The notes under the pieces are model-generated. The model ran no database searches. It was not told where the DNA came from and saw only the letters and a program-made list of their open reading frames with translations. This document shows positions 11,005 through 22,335 of a stretch of 64,000 nt of DNA, piece after piece. The position numbers were made by a program, and so were the translations under genes. The stretch comes from Tethya wilhelma. Taxonomy: Eukaryota; Porifera; Demospongiae; Tethyida; Tethyidae. Where the stretch lies: positions 5,063,087-5,127,086 of the forward strand of contig CAXIPT010000002.1 in the NCBI GenBank assembly GCA_964030475.1. The letters are read 5' to 3'. Positions within the stretch are counted from its first letter, which is position 1, and each line of letters opens with the position of its first letter.

Positions 11005-13686
11005 CATCAGAAAACTCTTGTTAAACTCTTGTTATAATCCTACCAATTGCTGTTCCATCTTGACTGTAGACTCTGAACACAATGGGGGCAGCAAGGTAAA
11101 TGTCGGTTTTCAGCTCAACACAAGCATGGAGTACTGTACCCTCATTCACTGTGTAAATTTCCTCTTCAAAGCCAATCTCAACAACTGCATAATTATACGG
11201 TGTTGATTATTGTGTGTGTGTGTGTGTGTGTGTGTGGGTGTATGGGTGTGTGTGGGTGTGTGGGTGTGTGTGTGTGTGTTTGGGGAAGGGGGTTTAAGAT
11301 GCACCGAATTTTCACATTCATCTTTAAATGTATCGCACATGCATACCTGATGAGTCCACCAGGAATAGCCAAGCTGGATACAATTCTCCAAAGTGGTAAG
11401 GCTGATTGGTGTTGACCACCAGTACAAGCTCTGCTTCTCTTTCAAGCATGTTGAAGTAATCATCATCGTTTAGATGGATACGGAAGCATACTCTTCTTGA
11501 CTCTTCGGCTGATACTTCGATGGTGATAGTCTCAAAAATTTGCACAAATGGATCTGTATATTCAGATATGATGTTTTAGTGAAAAGGGAGTTGAGATTAG
11601 TATTGTGTAAGTCATTTTTTAGCGTGCATCTGTAAGTTATTTTCACCTTTGGTTTCCACACTCAAGTTAATTGTGAACTCTTCAATAACCTCTCCAGTAA
11701 TGATGATGCAGATGTTCATGTAACGATCCTCAACCACGCTGTAGAACTGACGCTCAAAGTTGACATAGAGATCTGCATACCGTAGATTGTGTATTAAAAG
11801 ATATGAATAATTTGTTTAACCTGCAATTCCAATGAGATCAGCTCACTGCATTCTGACAGTCCAGTTTAGAATTAGCTAATATGACTAAGATATGCAAATG
11901 GTATCATACCTTAGTTCTACGTGCAACCATTAACTTTATATAGATCCTAAACCAAACTAGATTTGTATTCGCATTAATTTTACTGAGACTTTGGACTCAA
12001 GAATTTTCCATATCTTAAAATATTTTTTGTCTAAACTTTTAGACCTATAATACTAATTTGTCTGTATTGGATTGATGGAATTTATCAGCTTATCTTCGTA
12101 CCTAGTACCAACCATACAAGTACATGGCACAGCATGGTACTGTTTTGTCTTTATCAGACATTCTTTAGCTCATTTATACACTCATAGATGTATCAGTGCA
12201 GCATACATTAGAGTTCAAGTTGCTACCCTAGTAACACACTGATTAACCGTCAATGCATACATGGGGGTGAAATATAATGAACCCTCTTCTTTGATCACAT
12301 GATTAAATGCCGCTTGCTTGATTCACATCATTTGTTGACATTATTGTCTAGTCATTTGTTACCATGCAAGCTAACGTGCAATCAATTACCGGTATGTTAC
12401 ATAATTATACACAATGCCAGTATGCATGCACCTATGATGTGGTATTTAATTTAGTTTCTTCTTTTTTGCCAGCAATACACCTACCAACAGTATTTTGTGT
12501 GCATGCATTCATAGAAGTGTAAAATTTCCCTTCTCATAGGATATTGGATTGCTGAGCTTCTAGCCTTGTTGCTAAGCTAAAGCCTACATTGATCATGAGA
12601 AAAAAAATTTTTTTCTTCCTTTAATTTGATGTACGGATACTTGCACCGTGCTCAGTTCATATCAGTGTGCTGTACGTGGAATGATTCTGGAAAACTCTTA
12701 ACATTATATTGCTCCCTTATATTCATATGGTACGTGGTGGTGACATCACTTTTTTACCAAGGATTCAGTTCAAGTGACACACTTTCATGGTTTGGTTGTG
12801 GAGGAAAATAGCTTTAGCCAGCTGATTGTATAGAAACAGAACTAACTTGAAATCATTAATAACTTTATCGGTACAGATTTGATACATGCACATGCAAGTT
12901 TATTAGCTATAGAGCGAGCAATTTAGTGTTAAAATTTAATAATATATCTTGTCCAAAACATTGCTAGCTATATGCTTGTCATATTATATTATTATTCCAA
13001 ATGTACATGGAAAATTTATGGGAAAAAATAATCTTGAGATCTAGCTGGGATTCGAACCCAGATCTTTCAAATTCCGGTATAATATTATGATGGAAACAAG
13101 TATTGATGAACAAAACATAATTTTTATTATACAGTTACCGTGATTAACCCTCAGCGTCTGTGCATGCACAGTGCGGGCTACCATAGTCTTGTGTGTATGT
13201 CTCTGTTCAATAAAAAACGGGGGGGGGGGAATGCTGACAGTAATTTTTTCTCCTGGTATAAGCTCGCTATATTCAAATGCATAATTTTAATTGTCATTAA
13301 TTGCTGTTCCCATTTAGGCTGCTTCCCCACTGCAACTTTTATGATTGTTACGAATCCTTTAATTTTGAGCTATCATGTTTCATAATAGCCAATGACTATA
13401 ACACTTAAGATTTCAAAGCCAAACAAAGAACTTAGATTTTTTGACAATGCAATGTCGGACTTCATCAATTAACCAACCCAGCTGATCGAACAGTTACATT
13501 TGTATGACATTGTCCAAAGCAGGCCGGCCATGAACACATAACTACAGAGTTTTTGTAATTATGCATGCATAAAACAAGCAGGCACTAACCTGGGGGAGGG
13601 GGTTCCGTGGCCTCTTGTGCTTGGGTGCCAAGAATAACAGCCAGTAGAACGAAACCACACAGCATCATTGCTTTTGTGACAGCCAT
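8478..13686 (-). CDS. Secreted Calx-beta domain protein A (short paralog)
   Basis: Nine exons, 461 residues: 13590-13686, 11647-11772, 11347-11553, 11044-11184, 10750-10950, 9928-10062, 9443-9562, 8883-9089, 8478-8629. All introns are phase 1. Exon 1 encodes a signal peptide (MAVTKAMMLCGFVLLAVILG, cleavage likely after TQA) and a Pro-rich bridge. Exons 2-3 form a first beta-sandwich-like unit ([22 protein letters not shown]). Exons 4-5 encode a Calx-beta domain (EEIYTVNEGT, AGEDYE, VYIEILDDSFLEDPEYFTL, ATIRIIDEG), a calcium-binding fold known from NCX exchangers and from sponge aggregation-factor proteins. Exons 6-9 encode C-terminal modules I do not recognise, with paired cysteines ([27 protein letters not shown]). 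No transmembrane segment is visible, so it is probably secreted. Its neighbour at 15915-21732 is a paralog with the same exon plan. It is convergent with DIS3, 287 bp apart. An assembly gap lies in the intron before exon 6. Confidence 0.85.
9619..9702 (+). repeat. Solo arm of the foldback repeat family
   Basis: This intronic stretch matches one arm of the element at 15181-15561 (gtgtaggaatgggca, then gtaaaaagtattggaacaag). The second arm is missing. Confidence 0.7.
10064..10555. repeat. (GT)n microsatellite interrupted by a 356-n assembly gap
   Basis: (GT)n from 10064, unknown bases 10136-10491, then more degenerate GT/GGTG repeats. In the sense of gene A this is an (AC)n tract that ends in the CAG acceptor of the exon starting at 10062. 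The true length is unknown. Confidence 0.9.
10951..11003. repeat. (GT)n microsatellite making up most of a 93-bp intron
   Basis: The intron of gene A between the two Calx-beta exons (10951-11043) is mostly (AC)n in the sense direction and ends with CAG at the acceptor. The equivalent intron of the paralog (18592-18738) is also a CA microsatellite. Confidence 0.9.
11773..13589 (-). other. Large first intron of gene A
   Basis: About 1.8 kb between the signal-peptide exon and the first domain exon. I see no coding exon here. It contains the tRNA-like fragment at 13036-13072 and AT-rich unique sequence. Confidence 0.6.
13036..13072 (-). repeat. tRNA-derived SINE fragment (B-box region)
   Basis: On the minus strand the sequence reads GGGTTCGAATCCCAGCTAG, a near-perfect RNA polymerase III B box with T-loop. 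The same motif with GGTTTGAATCCCAACTAG is at about 20928-20945 on the plus strand. There is no intact tRNA cloverleaf, so it is a repeat, not a tRNA gene. Confidence 0.5.
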
Positions 13687-14580
13687 TCTGGGTATGACAG
13701 TTTTAACTTCAAGTCCGGTTAGATTGGTCGTCTTTTCAGCTTACACCTGTAGCTTTTCACCAAATTGCCGTGCAGTTGATGAATGAGTGTTTGCAATGAT
13801 ACCCTTTCCCTATATTTGCATTGGGTGAATTGATAAGGTTGCCATAGAATTAGTCTTGGGAGATCGTACAAGTCACTCTCTCATACCACCAGTTGCTGGG
13901 CGGTTGTTATGGTGATACCCTGTGCTTGTCACAAGCCATAAACAAAAACAACAATGTTTGGCTGCAACTATTCAGTGCTAACGAGCTTGAAAATCTTCTC
14001 AGTATATTTGTGACTGTTACTGTGCAGTACCTAGCTAGTTAGACATGTACCCACAAATTCTCTATTCCTTATACTGTAACTCGTGTGGATGCTTGCAAGC
14101 ATGTGTGCAAAGATAATATAATTGGTACGTGACGAGCATAATTATTATTTTAGATGCCATTGTGGTCAAATTGTTGAGAGGTTTCGCATGCTTTCCTACC
14201 TTCAGTACCAGGCTGTTACAGTCTGTGTTGTGATACACTGAATGGCCATGGTATGCGACTGTCTCTAAAAAAAGCATGGTCGTCGACTTGGGACATTGAA
14301 GACATTCCTTAGGTCTCTTTCATGAATGCTTGATATTGATGACATGAGCACAAGCTATGTCATGTACATATTGAATAATATTTATTACAGGGGACACTCA
14401 ATTTCTTATTCCACATGCATGTGACTCATGATCATAATGTATCTTCCTGTGCATATATTATACATGACCAATAATTTTAACCTATAGCCAGCTACCACAC
14501 TTCATTCATTTCCAGAGAGCCCAGGAAAGAGAGCAAGCTAGCTTGGATCAAACATTGACAAGGCTACAGGCACAGCCATG
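13687..14580. other. Intergenic region upstream of gene A
   Basis: Probable promoter region of gene A. No reading frame with a recognisable product. AT-rich, with several short palindromic catgcatg tracts. Confidence 0.4.
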
Positions 14581-14582
14581 TT

Positions 14583-15561
14583 TTATCATACGTACGGTAG
14601 TACGTATAGTAGGAATGGGTCGACTGCCCCATAGACACAATACAAAATGTTTATCACCATAAAAATCTAGCAAGACAAAGTTAAGCCTTCACACTTGCTC
14701 AGAAGCTCTTTTAGGCTGATTACCAACAGAATGTAAGGCCTAAAGCTTACAGAAACTTTCCAAAGCACTCGTAGAGAGCGCTAGTCAAAAGTTACACCCA
14801 CGCAATTTTGTTCTCACTTACTTACTTACTTACTTACTTCCTTACTTCCTGACTTACTTGAACGAGGTTTCCAGACAAACAGAAGAATTTGAGCTAGCTT
14901 TGACAACACAAAGTAACTTCTTTTCATCCGAACTAGGGTCTTTTACCCTCGTTTACTGCCTAAATGTGTTAAAACAAGAGCTAGAAAGCTTTGTAACTTC
15001 AGTATAAATTTGTGTACTTCATGTGTAGCCATTTTTTAGTAGAGTTCAAAGGTCGTTGTCTCATTCACGTGGCATTTAATGCGCATGCGCGTTAGCCACA
15101 TACTACTACTCAAGTATTTTTGTAGAGACTAACCAGTCTCTGAGAGTCTCCTCACTGTAGTGTTGAAAAAAGTGAATGAACAAGTAGTAAAAATTTCAAA
15201 AAAATAAGCAGTGTAGGAATGGGCAGTGCTATAAAAAGTATTGGAACAAGGAATGGTCTCAATTTCGGCACATGACTACTTCATTTTTGTGCCCAAGTTT
15301 TGGCCAGTAATCTAACTCTGCCTGCTATATTTTATTCCACCTTTTAACCAAGTGATAAGATTTGTGATACTCGTTAGCTATTCAAGTAGAGCTCATTCTT
15401 TGAACCATCCATTTACGACAAATAGCTATATATAATTATGAGGGATCAAAAGTGAAAATGAAGTAGTCATGTGCCGAAATTGAGACCATTCCTTGTTCCA
15501 ATACTTTTTATAGCACTGCCCATTCCTACACTGCTTATTTTTTTGAAATTTTTACTACTTG
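14583..15561 (+). repeat. Composite repeat of about 1 kb ending in a long foldback
   Basis: It begins with the palindromic end tatcatacgtacggtagtac, then gtaggaatgggtcgactg and about 500 bp including a (TTAC)n tract at 14816-14846, and ends in the foldback element 15181-15561. A reverse-oriented copy lies at about 41304-42305. Partial copies are at 23679-23815, 32281-32687, 43125-43478 and 44548-45185. No protein is encoded. It is a non-autonomous transposon-like family. Confidence 0.75.
15181..15561. mobile_element. Foldback MITE with arms of about 105 bp
   Basis: The left arm starts caagtagtaaaaatttcaaa and runs to about 15290. The right arm (about 15457-15561) is its reverse complement, essentially perfect. 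The loop is about 165 bp. It has the same structure as the element at 41304-41701. The near-identical arms suggest recent activity or gene conversion between arms. Confidence 0.85.
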
Positions 15562-15914
15562 TATATACTTTGCTTATATCCACCAGTTCAATATATTGCA
15601 TGTAAACAATAATTTATTGCTTAATAATTATTGCAAAAACTACATGATTGGGTATAGTATAGAAAATAAACTTGATAATACAAAGGAAAATAGTATATAA
15701 TACAAGTCATGAGCATACGTAATCATTTGAATTAAGTAATAAATAATTACTAATCAATACAAACTCATGAGTATAAAACTAACAATAATTTAAAATCTTT
15801 TCTTAGAATAAATTAATGCTCCTAAAATAAAAAACAATATATAAAATTTTAACGGTAATATAAGTTCTTTTATTTATGTATAAGGGTAGGCACAAGTCTA
15901 AGACAGTTTTGTCT
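15562..15914. other. AT-rich spacer downstream of gene B
   Basis: Very AT-rich, with several aataaa-like strings on both strands that could serve as polyadenylation signals for gene B. Nothing else is seen. Confidence 0.4.
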
Positions 15915-16138
15915 CTAAAGTCCTTCGAGGGAGAAATCAGTAATAAATCTGATCTCTCTCCTACAAGCATCATCACGAGGTCTCACAGAGAGGCAGTAGT
16001 CACCAGCTTCGAATGGACCAGCGGTCACACTTGGAGCAGAACCTATACAGCACACAAAACAAACATACACATGTATAATAATTAGTGTGCACTGAGAAGT
16101 TAGGTTTGTAAGACTGTATGAGAAGTGAATGAAAGTAT

Positions 16139-16193
<55 letters not shown>

Positions 16194-18596
16194 ATTGGAG
16201 AAGGGGATTAGGAGGCTTGTACTTCTGCTTATTGTCATAACAGTTACTAGTCAGTTAGTGTGCATTATACAGAATCTTCATAAAGTTCTTGACTCTGCAC
16301 AACAATGTAGTTTTATTGCTGATGTTACTGTGTAAGCTAGCTTGTAAGATCAAAAGCTTTATGCGTGCACTTGATCATAATTATAATAATATTATGCAAG
16401 TATTATAAGACAAATCACTCACTCGCCTACAGTGATATACCTATCATGCAGGATCCAGTCTAAAGCTAGTCAATAGTGAATGAGAGATGCCACACTGTAC
16501 TATTCTTTTATAGTTGTGCTAAGTCATCCTTTGGACAAATCACTCGATAAGGGATAATATACTGACCTATGGTGTCAGTTAGCTATTAAAAATTAGTCAC
16601 TTACAGTTGACCGCAGCTAGCACCTCTCTGCCACGGAACTGAGTCCCACACTCTCCTTCAAACACATCACAGTCAAAGGTCGTGACCCTTGGGGGCTGGG
16701 AGATGCTAGCAGCACCTGTTCCCTGGAAACTGAGCATAGCGTGGGTCTCGTTTGTGATCAGTCCGTCATTGATAGCATGGGCCCAGCAGCTGTCAGTTGT
16801 CTCTGTATGTACATGTACAGATTTAGTATGTGCAAATACAGTAGAAGCTGCAATATAGTGGACCCTCCGAGATAGGGACACTGTATTATAAACCCCTCAA
16901 CAAAGGACTATTCTTAGTTCCCAAAAATTCCAGTTTCCTATTGTAGCAATACAAACAGAACCTCCGAGAAGAGGACAACCTCTCTACAAAGGACAAACAA
17001 GCTGAATTTACATTGTCCCCAAAGTGTCCTTTGTTCGGAGGTTTCACATACTGTAATGTTATTACAAAGCCTTAAACCCAGGTTCCTTCCTAGCAGGAAA
17101 AAAAAAAGCTTTCCCTTAAATTCTGTATGTATACCATTAATTTGGGAGGCTTTTCAAAAACTGGCTATACTAACCATCATTATCTGTGTCTTTGCGTTTA
17201 AAACACCATCATTGACCATGCAAGATTGAAGGCTTAAAGATATGATTCATTGAATGCATGAAGTTGAGGAGGTATAGTCACTAGCTATACATGCACTGTT
17301 TAATAGATGCACAATTCATATGACTGTCACCTGATCGAACTCTTCGGTCTGTTATGCTGCGGACCTCTCCATTTTCAAACACTGCTGTCACATTAATGTT
17401 ATGCACCCCTCTACCAGTCGGGAGAGTGAAATTGGCACTGCCGCTAGAACCTGCACAAATAAGTTATGAATCAGAGCTAAAATAATAGTAATAAATAGAC
17501 AAATGTCACTATATATGGTATAATTTGTACCGTATAGCGGGAAAATTTCGTGGGGGAAAATTTTTGCGTTTTCGTCTTGAATAGAAATTCGTGGGGAAAA
17601 TTTTCGTGGATTGCGTCTCAACATTACGTGACGACCTCGTACCTTACAAATTTCGTGGGGGAAAATTTTCGTGGAAAGCTGCCAAACCGCGAAATTCGCA
17701 AAAATTTTCCCCCACGAAAATTTCCCGCTATACGGTATAAAGCTGAGTATAGCTAGTAGATCAAGTGGTGTTCACATACCCAGGCTTCCCCATTGACCTC
17801 ATACTAAAATGGTAACAATTTGACTTCCTTTCTGTGAGTGACTTATTAAAGGTCAAAGGGAAGAGCCTGTATGGCCACAATGTTAGTCCTTACAGTCTTG
17901 TGTTTCTGGCTCTGCCCTGGACACGGAGCAGGTGATGGTGGCAGCTGGTTCGAAGCAGAGGACAAGGCGCAGAGCATTTCCATCAACCAATGGGGTGTCT
18001 TCAACGAACGCCAGTTTGACATCTGGAATAATAATATTAGATAGAATGGATTAAATGGAATGAATTGAGATCCCAACAAATCAAGAATATATATCATTTT
18101 CATGAAAATTAATCACATAGCACATTGAATCGTGTACTTTACTATTTCGGTCATGCAAGCTTAAGAATACATAATAACATCATTTGAAAGATCATTTTTG
18201 AGCTCTTTGCAAGGAATTAAGTCATAGCTTTGTACAACTTTCTTATAAATAGGCTGAGATTCGCTCGATATTTTACTAACTTAATTGAATAGGGAAAATC
18301 CTAACCTATGCATTATTGTTGTATATGTAGAGTATCACTTACCATTGTCAACGATCCTGATGTTTATCAATGGTCTGACCACAATCACTCGTGGATCAAA
18401 GCTGATAAGCTGAAGAGCAAAGTACTCGGGGTCTTCCAGAACGTTGTCGTTATTTATCTCAATATCGACACAAGTCAGAGCTGGAGGGAGGTCAGCAATG
18501 GTTGAACCTCCCGTGATGTTTTGTCCATCGAAGTTTGCAGTGCCACTTGGAATGGCTGCTATTTCGTTAATGGCTTCGTAGTCTTCTCCCTCTGTG

Positions 18597-18628
<32 letters not shown>

Positions 18629-18668
18629 AGTGTGTGTGTGTGTATGTATGTGTACGTGTGTGCATGCA

Positions 18669-18727
<59 letters not shown>

Positions 18728-21345
18728 TGCACACATACCTTCAGCAGTAACCTCTTGACTCTGTACTCTGAACTGAAGAGGTGCTGCAATAACGGCCTGG
18801 TTCAGAGCACCAACACACACGCGCGCTATTTCTCCCTCACTGACAGTGAACTCATCATCAAAGAAACCAATCTCAACAACTGAAAACGATTTTAAAAGAA
18901 ACAAAGTATACGTACAAATTATTCAAACCAGAATTCCATTTGAAGGAAGGTAAACATAGCTAGATTTTGAGTTAATACATATCATCAGATTATACCTGCG
19001 ACATCAACAATGAACAACCAGGCAGGGTAGTTGTCTCCATAGACTAGAGGCCTTGGGTCGTCACCAGCTGCAGATATCTCAAGGTCCAGCTCTCGTTCAA
19101 ACTGGTTGAAGTAGAAATCATTTTCAGCGTGAAGCTCGACGCAGAGCCTTCTTGTTATCTCTATAGACGCCTCAACCACCAGCTCCTCATAGATAAATAA
19201 ATCTGAGCACAAAGTTTAAAAACAATTTTTGTGAATAGCACGTCATTTTGCTATTATACTAGTTTGGTGTCTTGGCTAACCTGAAGCTATTATGAGTATG
19301 TTTTTTGATGCAAATTTACATGACAATTTTTCACTTTGTGAATAGCTTGACAATGCAATGAATGCATAGCATTTTCCACAATATTATTGCCACTTCATGC
19401 AGTTTGGTATTGCGGCTATTGTACTTACTTTTGCTACTGGCGTGTATGTTGAGGATCAGTTCTGATGTAATTTCTCCTTCGATGAGAACACACACTTCAA
19501 CATACCGTCCTTCTATCACACTGTAGAACTGACGCTCAAACTCCACCTGGATTGGTTCTATGCATTCATGGAAAGATTGTAAGAGAGAAAGAAAACAAAC
19601 ATTAAGGGGATGAGTTGCTATCGATTATTAGGCATGCATAGGCATGGAAACATTCAGTTCATGATTGAAGGGTTGGTATATATACAATTATGTGTGAATT
19701 AATGTACCCAGTTGATGGCATAATGATCAGTTTAAAATTTTGCATGACAGCTAAGTAACTTATCATTTGAATGAAGCAAACAGACTATAATGGATTAGCA
19801 TGGAAAGGAATGCGTAAAATGCTCTAAATTTGAACTCTGTACCACTTGGTAACTGGTATCTAGATAATAATTAGTCACATGCACAGGTTGACATGCGGCT
19901 ATCTCAGACTCTCTATAAAAGGATGATTGATTTTATTGACAAGTAAAATGAAACCACCCAGAACCTGGCACAAACCATTCAACAATGTCATGTCACAGAT
20001 TAAATTCCACCATTTTAATAAGATTGTGTACCAGGCTCTGAAGGACATGCATGCCAACTTAGTTTTCGCTCTTTAGCTAAGTTGGCTTCTGTGTATATAT
20101 TCTGCTCATGTGTTTGTCATCAATCTCTTTAGAACACAATTAGCATTATAATTATCACGTTTCTACTTGAAATTGATACACCTCTCCAGAATATCAACAG
20201 TTTACCATGCAATTGTGTATCCTATACTACAGCATACTTTCAAATTATGTCATCTGCCTGGCACATCATGGTACCAACTTTTAATAAAGATCCCTTTGTA
20301 TGTGCATATATAGTTCTCAATGACTACAACATATGCTCATGACAGGGTATGCAGTCAATTTGAAGCTGTGCACATACATGCATGTGTCATGCATGTGGAA
20401 AGTACCAACCCATGAGTTTCTGGGTCATACCTGGAGGGTCTTCAGTTGTTGGTTCATCCGTCACTATATCATCAAGTGTAGTGTCAGACTCAGTTGTAGC
20501 CTCTGGTTGAGTAGTTGGTTCGGTTGTAGCTTCTTCAGTCGTTGCTTCTTCAGTTGTAGCTTCTTCAGTTGTAGTTTCTGGTTGGGTAGTAGCTTCTTCA
20601 GTTGTAGCTTCTTCAGTTGTAGTTTCTGGTTGGGTAGTAGCTTCTTCGGTAGTTGCTTCATCCGTAGTTTGGGCATCTGTGGTTGTTTCTTCAATCCTCT
20701 CTGTACAAAGTTTAAACTTGGTCTAAATAACAGTTGCTATAAGGCAGCACTTAAATTATAAGAAACCCTATATATTTCCACTGGTGCAGGCGGCATGTAC
20801 TCTACTATACTTAACCATTTATGTACATTGAAAGTCAACATATTATAGTGTCTAGAAAGAGTAAAGCAGTATACTATTCTCTGCTCCTATATGGTAAGAG
20901 CATCAACTAGACGAAAGGCCTAGGTTTGAATCCCAACTAGATCTCATGTATGAAGATTGTTTCTGATTCACAATTGTCATCCAAATGCAAAATGATTGTG
21001 TGTGATTGTAAGGAGTTTACCTTCAATCACAGCAGTTCTCTCACCAACCCAGAAGATGTCCCTAACTTGGACAGTAGTGTAAGCAAACTGTATAGCACCA
21101 GTACCAGCTGGTGGAGCTGTCCACGTGAATTGAATAGAACTGTTACGGTCTATGCGAGCATTGTTGACGTGGGTCACGCCAATATTGCTAGGAGTGCAGG
21201 AGCTGAGACGGTACAGAGTCTCTCCTGTTGAAGGAGATGAAAATGATCCCACGGGATCATCTCCGGCCATCGTCCGGGCAATGATAAGAAATCCTCGATA
21301 GGTTGTACCGGGCACAATGAAACCAGGATCAAAGATGACTGTGTN

Positions 21346-21400
<55 letters not shown>

Positions 21401-21732
21401 TGTGTTTAAACAGACAAAATAATACGTAGGCTAGTTGCAATATATTGATACATACATACATACATACATACATATGTACCATTATAAGTCTGTCCAGGAG
21501 TATAACTGAAACCAGTAGAGCTTTCAGAATCAACAAAGTCATTGATAAGGACAACATAGTTGCTTGAGCCCGACTGTTCTCCTAAGCTCGAATGAGGACT
21601 TTGAGGTCTCATATCATCGCAAGCTGCGGCCGGCGCTCCACTTGGGAGAGCCCAAGTTCCTCCGAGAAAAAGGGATAAGACCGCTATAGCTATGATGCCA
21701 ACTTTACAAATCCCACTGTATGTTTTCATCAT
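15915..21732 (-). CDS. Secreted Reeler plus Calx-beta protein B (long paralog)
   Basis: Eleven exons, 713 residues, all introns phase 1: 21480-21732, 21021-21338, 20431-20700, 19429-19557, 18996-19202, 18739-18879, 18343-18591, 17894-18022, 17331-17450, 16605-16802, 15915-16042. Exon 1 has a signal peptide ([17 protein letters not shown]) and starts a Reeler domain ([28 protein letters not shown]). The domain continues in exon 2 ([39 protein letters not shown]). Exon 3 is a stalk of about 90 residues of Thr/Glu/Pro repeats ([15 protein letters not shown]), probably O-glycosylated. Exons 4-11 match exons 2-9 of gene A in order and mostly in length (207, 141 and 120 nt are identical), including a Calx-beta domain ([37 protein letters not shown]). 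There is no membrane anchor. A role in extracellular matrix or cell recognition is inference. Confidence 0.87.
16836..17055. mobile_element. pogo-like MITE (CAGTAGAA ends)
   Basis: An intronic element starting near acagtagaagctgcaatata and ending ggaggtttcacatactgtaa. The body (ggacaacctctctacaaagg) recurs in reverse orientation at 55617-55822. The CAGTAGA termini next to TA resemble pogo/Tigger family ends. There is no ORF of note. Confidence 0.65.
17530..17735. mobile_element. 206-bp MITE with CCGTATAGCGGG ends and TA target site
   Basis: The ends are CCGTATAGCGGG and CCCGCTATACGG, flanked by TA on both sides. The inside is built from repeated GGGGGAAAATTTTCGTGG-like modules, so the whole can fold back. 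A second insertion of exactly the same length is at 28163-28368, duplicated at 33547-33752. TA flanks suggest a Tc1/mariner-type transposase acting in trans. Confidence 0.85.
18594..18727. repeat. GT/CA microsatellite filling an intron of gene B
   Basis: The 147-bp intron between the two Calx-beta exons (18592-18738) is almost wholly GT repeat on the plus strand, directly next to both splice sites. Confidence 0.9.
19558..20430 (-). other. Intron of gene B after the Thr-rich stalk
   Basis: Nearly 0.9 kb with no exon or repeat that I can recognise. Confidence 0.45.
20875..20950 (+). repeat. tRNA-derived SINE fragment (A and B boxes)
   Basis: It contains an A-box-like atggtaagagcatcaactag followed after a short gap by a B-box-like ggtttgaatcccaactagat. 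The spacing is tRNA-like but the arms do not pair into a full tRNA. It shares its 3' part with 13036-13072. Confidence 0.5.
21346..21395. repeat. (GA)n microsatellite after an n at 21345
   Basis: It lies in the first intron of gene B and in sense reads (CT)n, an n, then cacacag and the exon at 21338. It therefore supplies the pyrimidine tract of that acceptor. Confidence 0.85.
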
Positions 21733-22335
21733 TGATACGTATATGATAGAGCTTCAAACGATATATTTGATTGGTGAAGTATATAAGTGCTACAGTCACG
21801 CAGCTGACTAGCTAACTGTGAAGGATTTGCTTTAGCTTCTGGACTACTTCCTCAAAGATTTCAAAGGTCTCTTTTTATCCGTCTTCGAGCTAGAACTGAG
21901 TTATAAGACTTCACTTATATACGTATGTGGCATACAGCTCTAACTCAGCTTTGTCATGCAGCCTACAGTCAAGCTAAATTGTATGGTACCATACTTTGCC
22001 ATTTATATAGACATGCAAGGCGAGCATATATTGATGTAAGTCAGGTCTAGTTACAAAATTGAGATGAAACTATGCAAATATTTACTAGTGTTAACAACCT
22101 GATAAGTTGTAAGACTATAGTGTACCAGTCACTTGCTAATCCATCAAAATGGTTGAGTGTAAATGAAATCTAATTATGCTACTGGATAAAAACATCAAAA
22201 GAAAATGTAAAAAAATCTACAAAGAACCTGGTACTAACTTGGACAACAGTTGCAATTATTTTGTATAAAATCTAACACAACTACAGAAAACATACAGTCA
22301 TAAAATTAATGATCATATCAAACTTGCACAGGTAC
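21733..22335. other. Intergenic region upstream of gene B
   Basis: The presumed promoter of gene B and the 3' flank of the adjacent P450. No ORF or repeat recognised. Confidence 0.4.

Noticed and set aside
13038..13072. A tRNA gene on the minus strand
   Set aside because: Only the T-arm/B-box is convincing; the rest does not form a cloverleaf.
14816..14846. (TTAC)n and the (CTTC)n at 32515 as CRISPR-like or telomere-like arrays
   Set aside because: Simple tetranucleotide repeats inside copies of the composite repeat family, without spacers.
17550..17756. ORF of 68 codons in the CCGTATAGCGGG MITE (also at 28037-28348 and 33567-33929)
   Set aside because: It lies wholly or mostly within the foldback element and its repeated modules; composition follows the repeat and there is no start or family support.
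20464..20694. Frames other than the Thr-rich one over the gene B stalk (Lys/Leu/Gln-rich on minus, Ser/Cys/Phe-rich on plus)
   Set aside because: Shadows of the repetitive EEATT-coding exon. The Thr/Glu frame keeps splice phase with both neighbouring exons.
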